A stretch of 64,000 nucleotides of DNA from Bifidobacterium asteroides. Its GTDB lineage: Bacteria; Actinomycetota; Actinomycetes; Actinomycetales; Bifidobacteriaceae. The translations under genes were made by a program, and so were the position numbers. The stretch spans positions 744,001 to 808,000 of the forward strand of contig NZ_CP048272.1 of the NCBI RefSeq assembly GCF_019469425.1, given 5' to 3'. The notes under the pieces were generated by a model, which saw nothing but the letters and a program-made list of their open reading frames with translations, ran no database searches and was not told where the DNA came from. Positions 37,062 through 46,790 of this stretch are shown here, one piece after another (the stretch's first letter is position 1; each line of letters opens with the position of its first letter).

Positions 37062-38153
37062 ATGGAAGATCGCAATCCTCCCGACCAGGAGGCCGTGGAC
37101 AGGGGCATGGTCCATCGTCCCGTCCTGCTGGAGCGCTGCCTTGAGCTGGCCCGACCCGCCTTGGAGCACAAAGGGGCCGTGGCTGTAGATTGCACGCTGG
37201 GTCTGGCAGGGCATGCCACCGCCTTCCTTAAGGCTTGTCCTGAGGCCCGTCTTATCGGCATCGACAGGGATCGTCAGGCCCTGGAACTGGCCACTGGCCG
37301 GATGCGAGACGCGGGTCTGGCCGACCGCTTCACGCCGGTGTATGCCCCCTTTGACCAGCTGGACCAGCAGCTGGATGCCCTGGGCCTGGGCCAGGTGGAC
37401 CTGGTCTTTATGGATCTGGGGCTGTCCTCCCTGCAGATCGACCAGCGCGATAGGGGCTTCACCTACCGGCAGGACGCTCCGCTGGACATGCGCATGGACA
37501 CCAGCCAGGAGCTTACTGCCGCACAGGTCCTGGCCGAATACGACCAGGAACACTTGGCAGCCATCTTCTCCGCGTACGGAGAGGAGCGCTATGCAGGACG
37601 CATCGCTCGGGCCATCGTCGAGGCCAGGCAGGAGCAGCCGCTGACCACCTCGGCCCAGCTGGACCGTCTGGTCGACAGGGCAGTGCCGCGCGGTCACCGC
37701 CCCCCGGGCAATCCGGCCAAGAGGGTCTTCCAAGCCCTGCGCATCGAGGTCAACGGGGAGCTGGATCGTCTGAGGCGCACCCTGCCCCAGGCCATTCTTC
37801 GCTTGGCCCAGGGGGGTCGTTTGGTCGTGGAGTCTTACCATTCCCTGGAGGACCGCATGGTCAAGCGCTTCATGGCGCCAGGGCTGCACGTGGACCTGCC
37901 GGCGGGCATGCCGGTGGTGCCTGATCAGGCCCGCCCATATCTGTCGGATCTGACTCATGGGGCCATCAAGGCTGACGCGGCCGAGCGGGAACGCAATCCC
38001 AGGTCTGCCTCAGTGCGCCTGCGTGCCGTGGAGATGATTGGAGCCATCCCCGAGGAGCGTCGTCGTCGACTTCAATCCGAGGCCCGCGGCGAGGGCTCGG
38101 ATGGTCGCCATCGCTGCGTGGGTCACGGTTCGGAATCGAGGCGCCGGTCATGA
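37062..38153 (+). CDS. rsmH: 16S rRNA (cytosine-1402-N4)-methyltransferase
   Basis: SAM-dependent enzyme (MraW) of 363 residues that methylates C1402 in the ribosomal P site. Visible motifs are HRPVLLERCLEL, VDCTLGLAGHA (SAM site), MDLGLSSLQID, and the C-terminal SYHSLEDRMVKRF. The ATG at 37062 has GGAGG five bases upstream; ATG 37050 and TTG 37044 are alternatives. The stop overlaps ftsL by four bases. Confidence 0.95.
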   Translation: MEDRNPPDQEAVDRGMVHRPVLLERCLELARPALEHKGAVAVDCTLGLAGHATAFLKACPEARLIGIDRDRQALELATGRMRDAGLADRFTPVYAPFDQLDQQLDALGLGQVDLVFMDLGLSSLQIDQRDRGFTYRQDAPLDMRMDTSQELTAAQVLAEYDQEHLAAIFSAYGEERYAGRIARAIVEARQEQPLTTSAQLDRLVDRAVPRGHRPPGNPAKRVFQALRIEVNGELDRLRRTLPQAILRLAQGGRLVVESYHSLEDRMVKRFMAPGLHVDLPAGMPVVPDQARPYLSDLTHGAIKADAAERERNPRSASVRLRAVEMIGAIPEERRRRLQSEARGEGSDGRHRCVGHGSESRRRS

Positions 38154-38641
38154 CCATGCCAGCACGTTCAGTCCGTTCCAAGGCCTCTCCGGACAAGGGC
38201 CATCCTCGTATCCAGGAGATGCCCACCAGGCCTGAGCTCAGTCTGATCAAGGGCTCAGGCAAGCCGGGCAAGGACCGCCATCCCGAACGAGGTCCAGTGG
38301 CTGAAGGGGCTAGGCGTCTGATTGGCTGGACGCGCACCCGCGGCAATCCCCTGCTGCGGATCATGACCTCCGTGGTTTTTCTGGCTGCCTGTATGTTCGG
38401 CTCCCTGATGCTGCGCACCCAGATGGTCCAGGACTCCTTCGAGGCTACCCGAATCCAGCGTGAGATCAGCAATCTCAACCAGGACGTCCAGGATGACCAG
38501 AACAAGCTGGACCAGCTCCAGGCCTCCCTGCCGGACAAAGCCCAGCAGTTGGGCATGCAGCCCCAGCAGGGTCTGAACTCCATCGATCTGCAGGGCTATA
38601 AGCCTCCTCAGGATGCCCAGGGCAAGGCGGGGCATCAATGA
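38150..38641 (+). CDS. ftsL: FtsL-like cell division protein
   Basis: Bitopic membrane protein of 163 residues: a basic cytoplasmic part of about 70 residues, one helix (about 71-89, IMTSVVFLAACMFGSLML) and an extracellular coiled coil (QREISNLNQDVQDDQNKLDQL). Sequence conservation in this family is low; the call rests on topology and on position between rsmH and ftsI. It should act with FtsQ and a DivIC partner to activate FtsWI. Overlaps of four bases join it to both neighbours. Confidence 0.8.
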   Translation: MTMPARSVRSKASPDKGHPRIQEMPTRPELSLIKGSGKPGKDRHPERGPVAEGARRLIGWTRTRGNPLLRIMTSVVFLAACMFGSLMLRTQMVQDSFEATRIQREISNLNQDVQDDQNKLDQLQASLPDKAQQLGMQPQQGLNSIDLQGYKPPQDAQGKAGHQ

Positions 38642-40419
38642 GCGGCAAGGGAACCAAGCGCTCCTGGCGCCTGTCTTTCTGCAAACGTTCCTTGTCTGTG
38701 GGCCTGATTCTGATTTTGGTGGCCGCTCTGGCCCTGGGCAAGCTGGCCTACATACAGCTCTTCGACGGAAGGTCCATGGCCCAGGCTGCTGCGGCGGGTC
38801 GCACCGTGCCGCACACTATCAAGGCCCAGCGTGGCCGCATCCTGGATGTCAATGGTCGGGTGCTGGCCCAGAGCCTGGAGCGGTACAACATCATCGGCGA
38901 CCCCGAGGCGGCCGCCTCCTTCATACCCATCAACTGCACCAAGCGCACAGGCAACGACTGCCACAGCATCAAGGGCCACCCGGTGGGCGCCGACGGTGCT
39001 GCTGGCGTGGCACGCCTACTGGCACCGGCCCTGGGGATGAACGCCATGGAGCTGGGTGGCAAGCTCAGCGTCCCTGGACGGTACGTGTTGCTGGCCAAGC
39101 GTGTGACCCCCGAGGTCAAGCGTTCCATTGACAAGTTGGGGCTGCAGGGGATCATTACGGCCGAACTGAGCAGCGAACGCACCTACCCGCACGCGGATCT
39201 GATGGGCGCCCTGATCGGGGGCATCGATGACAGCGGCAAGGGCGTGGCCGGAATCGAGCAGATGGAGAATTGGCGGCTGACCGGCACCGATGGCTATACG
39301 GTCTATCAGCAGGGGATGCTGGGCCAGGAGATTCCCGGAACCGTGACCCGTCAGCGCAATCCTGTCAACGGCAAGGACGTGAGATTGACCATTGACCAGG
39401 ATGTGCTCTGGTACGTCCGCCAGGCCCTTAAGTCAGGCTGCCAGAACTATCATGCGGACTGGGCCCTGGCAGTGGTTCAGGACACCCACACCAACGAGAT
39501 CCTGGCACTGGCCGACACCGACGACTACCAGGCGGGCAGCGACCAGGCCAAGGTCAACTCCTCCAGGGCTGTGGCGGAGACCTTCGAGCCCGGATCGGTC
39601 GGCAAGACCATCTCGGCGGCGGGCATGCTCCAGGAGCAGGCGCACTCCATGACCGACCGCTTTACCGTGCCCGACCACATCACCATCGACAACCAGCAGT
39701 ACAAGGATTCCTTCAATCATGGGGAAGAGCATTGGACGTTGGCCGGCATTCTGCAGAATTCCTCCAACGTGGGCATGGTCATGGCCGGCCAGAAGTACCC
39801 GGACCAGAAGCGCTACGACTATCTGACTCGCTTCGGCATCGGCCATGTATCAGCCCTGGGGCTGCCGGGTGAGTCCAAGGGACTGCTGACCACGCCTCAG
39901 ACCTGGGACCGCCGCACCCGCAACACGGTCCTGTTCGGCCAGGGCTATGCCACCAACGCCGTCCAGCTGACCAATGCCATCGCCACCCTGGCCAACAAGG
40001 GGGTCCGTTCCGACCAGACCATCATCCGCGGCCAGGGGGGCGTCAAAGCCAATCAGGTCAGGGTCGTGGACGAGAAAGTGGCCGCTGAGGTCATGAACGC
40101 GATGGAGTCAGTGTCAGAGAAATACGATAAGACGGTCAAGGTGGAAGGCTACAGGATAGCCGCTAAGACCGGCACCGCCGAGGTGGCCGACAGCTCCGGC
40201 AGACTGAGCGGCATCGTCAGCGATTGGGTGGGCATACTGCCCGCTGACGATCCCCGCTTTGTGATCACCGTGGTGCTGAAGAACCCCCACAGCAGTGCCG
40301 GGATTTTCGGCGGCGTCACCGCAGGTCCCATCTTCGCCCAGATCGGTGAATTCCTTATGCAGAAATACCAGGTCCCCACGTCCCAGCCCAGAACCGATGC
40401 TATCCCGGTAACATGGTGA
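38638..40419 (+). CDS. ftsI: Septal peptidoglycan transpeptidase (penicillin-binding protein, FtsI)
   Basis: Class B penicillin-binding protein of 593 residues that cross-links septal peptidoglycan. A single N-terminal helix (about 20-40) anchors it. The transpeptidase motifs are S320-V-G-K, SSN (NSSNVGM) and K510-T-G (AAKTGTAE). The dimerisation region (RGRILDVNGRVLAQS) is typical. ATG at 38638 overlaps the ftsL stop. It is the target of beta-lactams in this family. Confidence 0.96.
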   Translation: MSGKGTKRSWRLSFCKRSLSVGLILILVAALALGKLAYIQLFDGRSMAQAAAAGRTVPHTIKAQRGRILDVNGRVLAQSLERYNIIGDPEAAASFIPINCTKRTGNDCHSIKGHPVGADGAAGVARLLAPALGMNAMELGGKLSVPGRYVLLAKRVTPEVKRSIDKLGLQGIITAELSSERTYPHADLMGALIGGIDDSGKGVAGIEQMENWRLTGTDGYTVYQQGMLGQEIPGTVTRQRNPVNGKDVRLTIDQDVLWYVRQALKSGCQNYHADWALAVVQDTHTNEILALADTDDYQAGSDQAKVNSSRAVAETFEPGSVGKTISAAGMLQEQAHSMTDRFTVPDHITIDNQQYKDSFNHGEEHWTLAGILQNSSNVGMVMAGQKYPDQKRYDYLTRFGIGHVSALGLPGESKGLLTTPQTWDRRTRNTVLFGQGYATNAVQLTNAIATLANKGVRSDQTIIRGQGGVKANQVRVVDEKVAAEVMNAMESVSEKYDKTVKVEGYRIAAKTGTAEVADSSGRLSGIVSDWVGILPADDPRFVITVVLKNPHSSAGIFGGVTAGPIFAQIGEFLMQKYQVPTSQPRTDAIPVTW

Positions 40420-40465
40420 TGCCGGCAGGCATCATGGCGTTCCCGGACGAAGGAGAGATTGCAGC

Positions 40466-41347
40466 ATGAGTGCGCTGAGTGAATCAATCTCCCGACGGTT
40501 GACCCTGGGTCAGCTCAAGGGGCGCTACGGGCTGACCCTGGTCCCCGACTTCGCTGAGCCAGTTACAGTGACCTCACTGGTGGACGACCTGCCCTCAGTG
40601 CGGCCCGGCAGTCTGTACGTGCCTGCAGATCAGCAGGTGGACCAGGGCATGATCGAGGAGGCCGAGCGCCGAGGGGCATACGCAGCCCTGCTGCCGACTT
40701 CGGCCCGCCAAGAGTTGGGACGAGCCCATATACCCCTGCTCTTCGGCACCATGCACCCCTGGCAGATGGGCCAGCTGCTGGCCAATGCCGCCGGTGATCC
40801 TTCGGGAGCCCTGGCTGTCTTCGCTCTTGTCGGTTCCCAGGTGCAGGACCAGGTGGATCTCCTGGCCGATTTTCTGCATGTGCTGGGCAATCCCGTGGGC
40901 ATTCTCAGCGCCAAGGGCTCATACTCACTGGACCGACGCCTGGACCTGGAATACCCCCTGAGCATGTTCGATGTGCAGCGCAGTCTGTCTATCGCCCTGG
41001 AGGATGGGGCGGCCGCCGTGGTCATCTCAGTGGAGGAGCAGACCCTGGCCAGGGATGCCCTGCAGGCGGTGGATCTGGATGTGGTGGCCCTGGGCGCCCA
41101 GGAGGGCTCCACCCGCGATATGCGGCATGTGCGGCTGATCTCCAGGGCCCGCCGATACGGGTTCAACCTGGGCGGGCACACCATCGTGGCCCGACGCAAC
41201 GAGGAATCAGACGGGCTGGCCCGCCAGTCTCTGCCCGCCGATGCACAGAGTGACGACCTGTCCCTGTGCATCGCCATGACCATGGCCGCCGGCGTCAAAC
41301 GCAACAACATCAGGAGCGCACTGCGCGTCTCCCGCGAAATGTCCTGA
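40466..41347 (+). CDS. MurE-like protein without a P-loop (degenerate Mur ligase)
   Basis: Protein of 293 residues between ftsI and murF, the place where murE is normally found. Residues 29-75 (VTVTSLVDDLPSVRPGSLYVPADQ ... EEAERRGAYAAL as two blocks) resemble the N-terminal domain of MurE. The middle resembles the Mur ligase ATPase domain, but where MurE has GTNGKTT this protein has LVGSQVQDQVDLLADFL, so the ATP-binding lysine is absent. The C-terminal ligase domain is also missing; true MurE is about 490 residues. Catalytic activity is therefore unlikely. It may be a structural or regulatory relict. ATG at 40466 has GGAGAG upstream. Confidence 0.7.
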   Translation: MSALSESISRRLTLGQLKGRYGLTLVPDFAEPVTVTSLVDDLPSVRPGSLYVPADQQVDQGMIEEAERRGAYAALLPTSARQELGRAHIPLLFGTMHPWQMGQLLANAAGDPSGALAVFALVGSQVQDQVDLLADFLHVLGNPVGILSAKGSYSLDRRLDLEYPLSMFDVQRSLSIALEDGAAAVVISVEEQTLARDALQAVDLDVVALGAQEGSTRDMRHVRLISRARRYGFNLGGHTIVARRNEESDGLARQSLPADAQSDDLSLCIAMTMAAGVKRNNIRSALRVSREMS

Positions 41348-41356
41348 GAGGTGAGG

Positions 41357-42883
41357 ATGAGTCAGTCTGTAGGGGCCGGGTCCATGCCCATGACCCTGGA
41401 AGAGGTCGTCGAATATGTGCACGGTCGGTTGGTCGAGGCCGGTCCTGGTCGCGAATCCGACCGGCGGTCCGTACGCATGCGGGTGGTGACCGACTCCCGG
41501 CAGGCGGGGGCCGATGGACTCTTCGTGGCCATTAAGGGTGAGCACGCGGACGGTCATGATTATGTTCCCGGTCTGGGGGCCAAGGGCTGCCGCGCGGCTC
41601 TGATCGATCACCTGGTTCCGGGCGCTGACCTGCCTCAGATTCTCGTGGACGATACAGTCGCTGCCTTGGGACTGCTGGCGCGGGCCAATACGGACCTTCG
41701 GCGCAAGGCCCCAGGCCCCTTCACGGTCATCGGCATCACCGGCTCTGTCGGCAAGACCACGACCAAGGATCTGCTGGCCTCCCTGCTGGCCCAGCTGGGC
41801 CCTGTGGTGGCCCCGGTCGGATCCTTCAACAATGAGATCGGTCTGCCTCTTACCGCCTTGGAGGTCGGTCCGGACACCCGCTACCTGGTGGCGGAGATGG
41901 GCGCCAGCCACGTGGGCGAGATAGCGAATCTGACCCGGATGGTTCCCCCGGATGTGGCCCTGGTCCTCAAGGTGGGAGTGGCCCACCTGGGCGAATTCGG
42001 CTCCGTGGAGCGTATCGCCCAGGCCAAGAGCGAGATTGTGCAAGGCCTGGTGCCGGGTGGGACCGCCGTGCTCAATGCAGACGATTCCCGGGTGGCTGCC
42101 ATGGCTGATCTGGCCCCTGGGCCTGTGCTGCGGTTTGGTATGGCCGATCAAGGCGGCGGCCGGGACCGCGACCTGGACGGCTCGGCTCGTTATCTGGACA
42201 GTGACGGCCTGGACAGGCCGGCCTTCGAGCTGTGTCTGCGTGGCCAGCAGCCGGTTCGCCTGCGCCTGGGCATACCGGGACGGCACAACGTCATGAACGC
42301 CCTGGCTGCTGCCACGGCAGCCCACGCCCTGGGTCTGGACGCAGGACGCATCGCCGATGAGCTGGGCCGACAGCGCCGGATCAGTCCGCATCGGATGGCT
42401 CTATCGTCGGTCCGGCTGCCGGATGCCTCCTTCACCCTGATCGATGATTCCTTCAACGCCAATCCCGACTCTGTGCGGGCCGGTCTGGACGCCCTGGCCG
42501 CCTGGAGGGGATCCGATGGCCCGATCTATCGGATAGCCGTCCTAGGGGTCATGCTTGAGCTGGGAGCTCAAGGTGAACAGCTGCACCAGGAGATCGGTGC
42601 CTACTGCCGTCGTCAGGGCATTGATGCATTGGTCGCGGTGGGTTGCCGTGACCGGCAGATGGACAGTCTGGTCCAGGCCCTGGTCCGTGGTGCCGGCGGC
42701 CCATCCGATCCGAGCGAGGATCAGCCTGAGTCCATGCGGGTGCTCTTTGCCCAGGACGCTGACCAGGCCGACCAGATGGTCCGCCGCCTTTGCGCTAAGC
42801 ATTGGGGCCAGCAGAATCTGGTTCTGCTCAAGGGCTCGCACATGTCCGGCCTGTCCGATCTGGCCGACCGGTGGCAGGGCTGA
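41357..42883 (+). CDS. murF: UDP-MurNAc-tripeptide--D-alanyl-D-alanine ligase
   Basis: ATP-dependent ligase of 508 residues adding D-Ala-D-Ala to the peptidoglycan precursor in the cytoplasm. The N-terminal RVVTDSRQAGADGLFVAIKG, the P-loop GITGSVGKTTTKDLL, the Mur motif NNEIGLPLT and DDSFNANPDS of the C-terminal domain are visible. The ATG at 41357 follows AGAGG by five bases and is preferred to the GTG at 41351. It lies nine bases after the degenerate Mur ligase. Confidence 0.95.
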   Translation: MSQSVGAGSMPMTLEEVVEYVHGRLVEAGPGRESDRRSVRMRVVTDSRQAGADGLFVAIKGEHADGHDYVPGLGAKGCRAALIDHLVPGADLPQILVDDTVAALGLLARANTDLRRKAPGPFTVIGITGSVGKTTTKDLLASLLAQLGPVVAPVGSFNNEIGLPLTALEVGPDTRYLVAEMGASHVGEIANLTRMVPPDVALVLKVGVAHLGEFGSVERIAQAKSEIVQGLVPGGTAVLNADDSRVAAMADLAPGPVLRFGMADQGGGRDRDLDGSARYLDSDGLDRPAFELCLRGQQPVRLRLGIPGRHNVMNALAAATAAHALGLDAGRIADELGRQRRISPHRMALSSVRLPDASFTLIDDSFNANPDSVRAGLDALAAWRGSDGPIYRIAVLGVMLELGAQGEQLHQEIGAYCRRQGIDALVAVGCRDRQMDSLVQALVRGAGGPSDPSEDQPESMRVLFAQDADQADQMVRRLCAKHWGQQNLVLLKGSHMSGLSDLADRWQG

Positions 42884-42957
42884 GCCATGAGTTCGCTGGC
42901 TTCCCCGCAGCGGGGTCTAATATTCAAGGACAGAATCCAAGAGTTGGAGTACACACT

Positions 42958-44061
42958 GTGATTGCCCTCATCATCGGAATCCTGGTCGCTTTGGTGGTGA
43001 CGCTGGCGGGGACCCCCCTGCTGATACGCCTGGTCCACCGTCTGCACTACGGCCAGTACATCCGCCAGGACGGGCCCAAGTCCCACCTGGTCAAGCGTGG
43101 CACCCCGACCATGGGCGGGTTGGTCATCAACCTGGCTATTCTGCTGGGCTGGGCGGCCTCGGCGCTCTACCGCTACCTGTCGCGGGGGGAATCAGTGTCC
43201 CTGTCGGCCATGCTGGTTCTGTTCGCCATGCTGTCCATGGGTTTCCTGGGCTTCATAGACGACTTCGCCAAGGTGCGTAAAAAGCAGAACCTGGGCCTGT
43301 CGGTCAGAGCCAAGTTCATCGGCCAGTTCATTCTGGCCACCATATATGCGGTGCTGGCCCTGAAGCTGCCCACCAAGAACGGCTATCCCAGCGCTCAGGC
43401 TGGCATATCCTTCGTGGAGCAGCCCATCATCGACTTCCGAATGGCAGGCAGCGTCCTGTCTGTGGTGCTGTTCATCATCTGGGTCAATCTGCTGATGACG
43501 GCCTGGAGCAATGCCGTCAACCTGACTGACGGCTTGGACGGGCTGGCTTCGGGCTCCTCCATGATCGCCTTCGTGGGCTATACGGTCATCGCCTTCTGGG
43601 AGGGCTACCACTTGAAGGGCGGCGGCCATCCCGGCCATGCCTACGCGGTCTCCGACCCCCTGGATCTGGCCATCATCGCCTGCTGCGCCGCTGTGGCCTG
43701 TTTCGGCTTCCTCTGGTACAACACCAATCCAGCCTCCATCTTCATGGGCGATACCGGATCCCTGGCTCTGGGCGGGCTCTTCGCAGCCCTGTCCATCGCC
43801 ACACACACCGAGCTTCTGGCGGTCATCCTGGGCGGGCTCTTCGTAGGAGAGGCAGCCTCCGATGTCATCCAGGTGGGCTACTTCAAGCTCACACATAAGC
43901 GTGTCTTCAAGATGGCGCCCATCCATCACCACTTCGAGCTGATGGGTTGGCAGGAATCCAAGGTGGTTGTCCGGTTCTGGATGGTGGACCTGATTTTCGT
44001 CCTGCTGGCCCTGGTCTGCTTCTATGCAGACTGGGTGGTCCGCTCTGGGCTGCCCATCTGA
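42958..44061 (+). CDS. mraY: Phospho-MurNAc-pentapeptide transferase
   Basis: Integral membrane enzyme of 367 residues that attaches phospho-MurNAc-pentapeptide to undecaprenyl phosphate, giving lipid I. About ten helices are present. Motifs include KRGTPTMGG, GFIDDFAKVRKKQNLG with catalytic Asp residues, NAVNLTDGLDGLA and FMGDTGSLALGG, and PIHHHFELMGW near the C-terminus. GTG at 42958 has TTGGAG upstream. Confidence 0.96.
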   Translation: MIALIIGILVALVVTLAGTPLLIRLVHRLHYGQYIRQDGPKSHLVKRGTPTMGGLVINLAILLGWAASALYRYLSRGESVSLSAMLVLFAMLSMGFLGFIDDFAKVRKKQNLGLSVRAKFIGQFILATIYAVLALKLPTKNGYPSAQAGISFVEQPIIDFRMAGSVLSVVLFIIWVNLLMTAWSNAVNLTDGLDGLASGSSMIAFVGYTVIAFWEGYHLKGGGHPGHAYAVSDPLDLAIIACCAAVACFGFLWYNTNPASIFMGDTGSLALGGLFAALSIATHTELLAVILGGLFVGEAASDVIQVGYFKLTHKRVFKMAPIHHHFELMGWQESKVVVRFWMVDLIFVLLALVCFYADWVVRSGLPI

Positions 44062-44142
44062 GTGCGTCCATTCACGGTACCGGACTTCGGCAGCCGGTAT
44101 CATGTGCCAAGCAGATGCCGGAGCTAGCGGAATGAGGTGTTC

Positions 44143-45582
44143 ATGGATATGGACTTGAGCCAGAAGCGTGTACTGGTCGCTGGGCTGGGCATTTCCGGAC
44201 GGAGCGTGGCCGCAGCCCTGCGAGGCCGGACGGCCGGGGTGACCACTGCAGACCAGCGTGCCCCACAGGCCGATCTTCATGACTTCGACCAGGTGGACTG
44301 GAGCCAGGTTGACCTGGTCATGGCTTCGCCAGTCTTCAATCCGCGTACTCCATTTATCCTTGAGGCCCAGCGTCGGGGCATTCCCGTGGTCAGCGAGGTG
44401 GAGATGGCTTGGATGCTACGGGTGCCCTCAGCCCGGACCGGCCGGCCAGCTCCCTGGGTCGGGATCACCGGGACCAACGGCAAGACCTCGACCACTAGGC
44501 TGGTCGCCTCCATGATGCAGGCCAGCGGGTTTACGGCCCCTGCGGTGGGCAACATCGGCAAGGCCGTCTCCACAGCCGTCCTGGATCCTGATAATGACAT
44601 ACTCTGCGTGGAGCTGAGCTCCTTCCAGCTGCACTTCACCTTCTCGCCAGCCCTGGAGTGCGCGGCCATCACCAATCTGGCCGACGACCATCTGGACTGG
44701 CACGGGGGCTTCGAGGCCTATGCGGCAGACAAGGCGCGCATCTACCGGGGCGTGCGTAAGGCCCTGGTCTACAACGCTGATGACTACCGGGTCTCTGACC
44801 TGGCCAGACAGGCGCGGCCAGCCCCCGGCTGCAGGCGGGTGGGCTTCACCCTGGGTCAGCCCGAGTCTGGGCAGCTGGGCGTGGAGGGCGGCTGGGTCGT
44901 GGACCGCAGCGGGTTGACCGGCCAGGACCTTGAGGAGGGCGTCAGGCTGGTCCGGATGGCCGATCTGAGGGACCTGTGCGAGCCTGACGGCACGGTCTAC
45001 CCCCATCTGCTTGCTGATGCCCTCTGCGCCCTGGCTCTGGGCCTGGGGGCTGGGGCCCGTGTTGACGCGGCCATTGAGGCCATGTGTGCTTTCACGCCCG
45101 GCGACCACAGGATCAGCACCGTGGCCACTCTGGGTCAGGGTGCGCAGGCCATCCGCTTTGTAGATGATTCCAAGGCCACCAACGCCCACGCTGCGCAGGC
45201 TTCCCTGGCCAGCTATCATGACGGCCAGGTGGTCTGGCTGGCCGGCGGACTGGCCAAAGGCGCTCGCTTCGACGATCTGGTCCGGTCCCGCAAATCCAAA
45301 CTGGCCGCAGCCGTGATCATCGGCCAGGATCAGCAGCCCATGGTCCAGGCCATCAAGGACCAGGCGCCTGATCTTCCGATTACCTTGATCGACCCAGGTG
45401 CAGGCGACCAGGTCATGGCCCGGGCCGTTCGTGCGGCCGGATCCTATGCACAGCCCGGCCAGGTGGTTCTGCTAGCCCCCGCCTGCGCCTCCATGGATCA
45501 ATTCGCCTCTTATGCCGACAGGGGCGACCAGTTCGCCCAGCAGGCAACACAATGGGTCCACGAGCATGAAGCGCGGTACTGA
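44143..45582 (+). CDS. murD: UDP-MurNAc-L-alanine--D-glutamate ligase
   Basis: Mur ligase of 479 residues adding D-Glu to UDP-MurNAc-L-Ala. An N-terminal Rossmann fold ([16 protein letters not shown]), the P-loop [14 protein letters not shown], the segment [10 protein letters not shown], and [24 protein letters not shown] with the carbamylated-Lys region are clear. The ATG at 44143 follows GAGG. The downstream ftsW start lies inside its 3' end or just after it. Confidence 0.95.
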   Translation: MDMDLSQKRVLVAGLGISGRSVAAALRGRTAGVTTADQRAPQADLHDFDQVDWSQVDLVMASPVFNPRTPFILEAQRRGIPVVSEVEMAWMLRVPSARTGRPAPWVGITGTNGKTSTTRLVASMMQASGFTAPAVGNIGKAVSTAVLDPDNDILCVELSSFQLHFTFSPALECAAITNLADDHLDWHGGFEAYAADKARIYRGVRKALVYNADDYRVSDLARQARPAPGCRRVGFTLGQPESGQLGVEGGWVVDRSGLTGQDLEEGVRLVRMADLRDLCEPDGTVYPHLLADALCALALGLGAGARVDAAIEAMCAFTPGDHRISTVATLGQGAQAIRFVDDSKATNAHAAQASLASYHDGQVVWLAGGLAKGARFDDLVRSRKSKLAAAVIIGQDQQPMVQAIKDQAPDLPITLIDPGAGDQVMARAVRAAGSYAQPGQVVLLAPACASMDQFASYADRGDQFAQQATQWVHEHEARY

Positions 45583-46789
45583 TCCGCGCATGACTCCCTC
45601 CCGGGAGTCTGGCGGCAAGGGGGACTACCGGGGCTGGCGGGCTATACTCAATCCGCTCTGGTGCTACTACGGCTTTCTGGCCACGGTCGTCGCTACCACG
45701 GTCTTTGGCCTGATGATGGTCTTCTCCTCCTCGGCCGTGGATCTGGTGGCCCAGGGGAGCTCACCCTGGAGCCAGGTCATTCGCCAGAGCATATACGCAG
45801 TGTTCGGGCTCTTGCTGGCCTTTCTGGCTGTGAGGATCAGCATCGACCACTACAGGAGCTGGAGCACTTGGTTCCTGATCGCCAGCCAGAGCGTCCAGCT
45901 ACTGACTCGTACGCCGCTGGGGCGTTCTGCCAACGGCAATGAGGGGTGGATCTCGGTGGGGGGCGTCTCCATGCAGCCGGCCGAGCTGCTCAAGCTGGCC
46001 CTGTGTCTGTGGTTGCCTCAGGCGCTGATTGAAGCCCAGCGGCAGGTCGGCGAGGATTCTGACTTGAAGAGCCTGGCCAAGGCCTATGCCAAGCCGGCCG
46101 CCGGTTTTATCGTCAGTTTCCTGCTGATCATGCTGGGCAAGGACCTGGGAACGGCCATGATCATCGTGATCATCGGTTTTGTGGCCTTCCTGGTCTCGGG
46201 CTTCCCCCTGCGCTGGCTGCTCAGCATGGCAGTTCTGGGGATGGCTGCAGTCATCGGTTTTTCGGTCTACGGCAACAGCAATCGTACCCAGCGGATCATG
46301 GCCGCCTATGGCAAGTGTTCGGCCGATGACATTCAGGGTGTCTGCTACCAGTCCATTCACGGGCTCTATGCCATGGCCTCGGGGGGGTTGACTGGGGTTG
46401 GGCTGGGCAACTCCAGGGAAAAGTGGAACTATCTGCCCGAGGCGCACAATGACTTCATCTTCGCCGTCATCGGCGAGGAGCTGGGCTTTGTAGGGGCGGC
46501 CATGCTTATTCTGGTCTTTGTTGTCATGGGCTGGTGCATGCTGAGAATCGCCCTGACCACCAGGGACCGGTATGCGGGCATGGTGCTGATCTGCCTGGAT
46601 GTGTGGCTGGTGGGCCAAGCCCTGGTCAACATCTGCGTGGTCCTGGGCCTGCTGCCGGTCATCGGGCTACCCCTGCCCTTCGTATCGGCTGGAGGGACTG
46701 CCCTGATCTCCTGCCTGGCCTCGGCCGGGGTGGCTCTGAAGATGATTCGGACCCAGCCGGATGTGATGGCAGCCACGGACGGGTCCTGA
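45566..46789 (+). CDS. ftsW: SEDS glycosyltransferase FtsW
   Basis: Polytopic membrane protein of about 407 residues that polymerises septal glycan strands with its partner FtsI. About ten helices are visible; SEDS family stretches include [35 protein letters not shown] and [17 protein letters not shown]. The ATG at 45566 overlaps the murD end by 17 bases; an ATG at 45590 is an equally possible start because neither has a strong ribosome site. murG follows one base after the stop. Confidence 0.94.
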   Translation: MKRGTDPRMTPSRESGGKGDYRGWRAILNPLWCYYGFLATVVATTVFGLMMVFSSSAVDLVAQGSSPWSQVIRQSIYAVFGLLLAFLAVRISIDHYRSWSTWFLIASQSVQLLTRTPLGRSANGNEGWISVGGVSMQPAELLKLALCLWLPQALIEAQRQVGEDSDLKSLAKAYAKPAAGFIVSFLLIMLGKDLGTAMIIVIIGFVAFLVSGFPLRWLLSMAVLGMAAVIGFSVYGNSNRTQRIMAAYGKCSADDIQGVCYQSIHGLYAMASGGLTGVGLGNSREKWNYLPEAHNDFIFAVIGEELGFVGAAMLILVFVVMGWCMLRIALTTRDRYAGMVLICLDVWLVGQALVNICVVLGLLPVIGLPLPFVSAGGTALISCLASAGVALKMIRTQPDVMAATDGS

Positions 46790-46790
46790 G

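Noticed and set aside
40466-41347. Annotation as functional murE
   Set aside because: P-loop, catalytic lysine and C-terminal ligase domain are missing and the length is 293 rather than about 490 residues.
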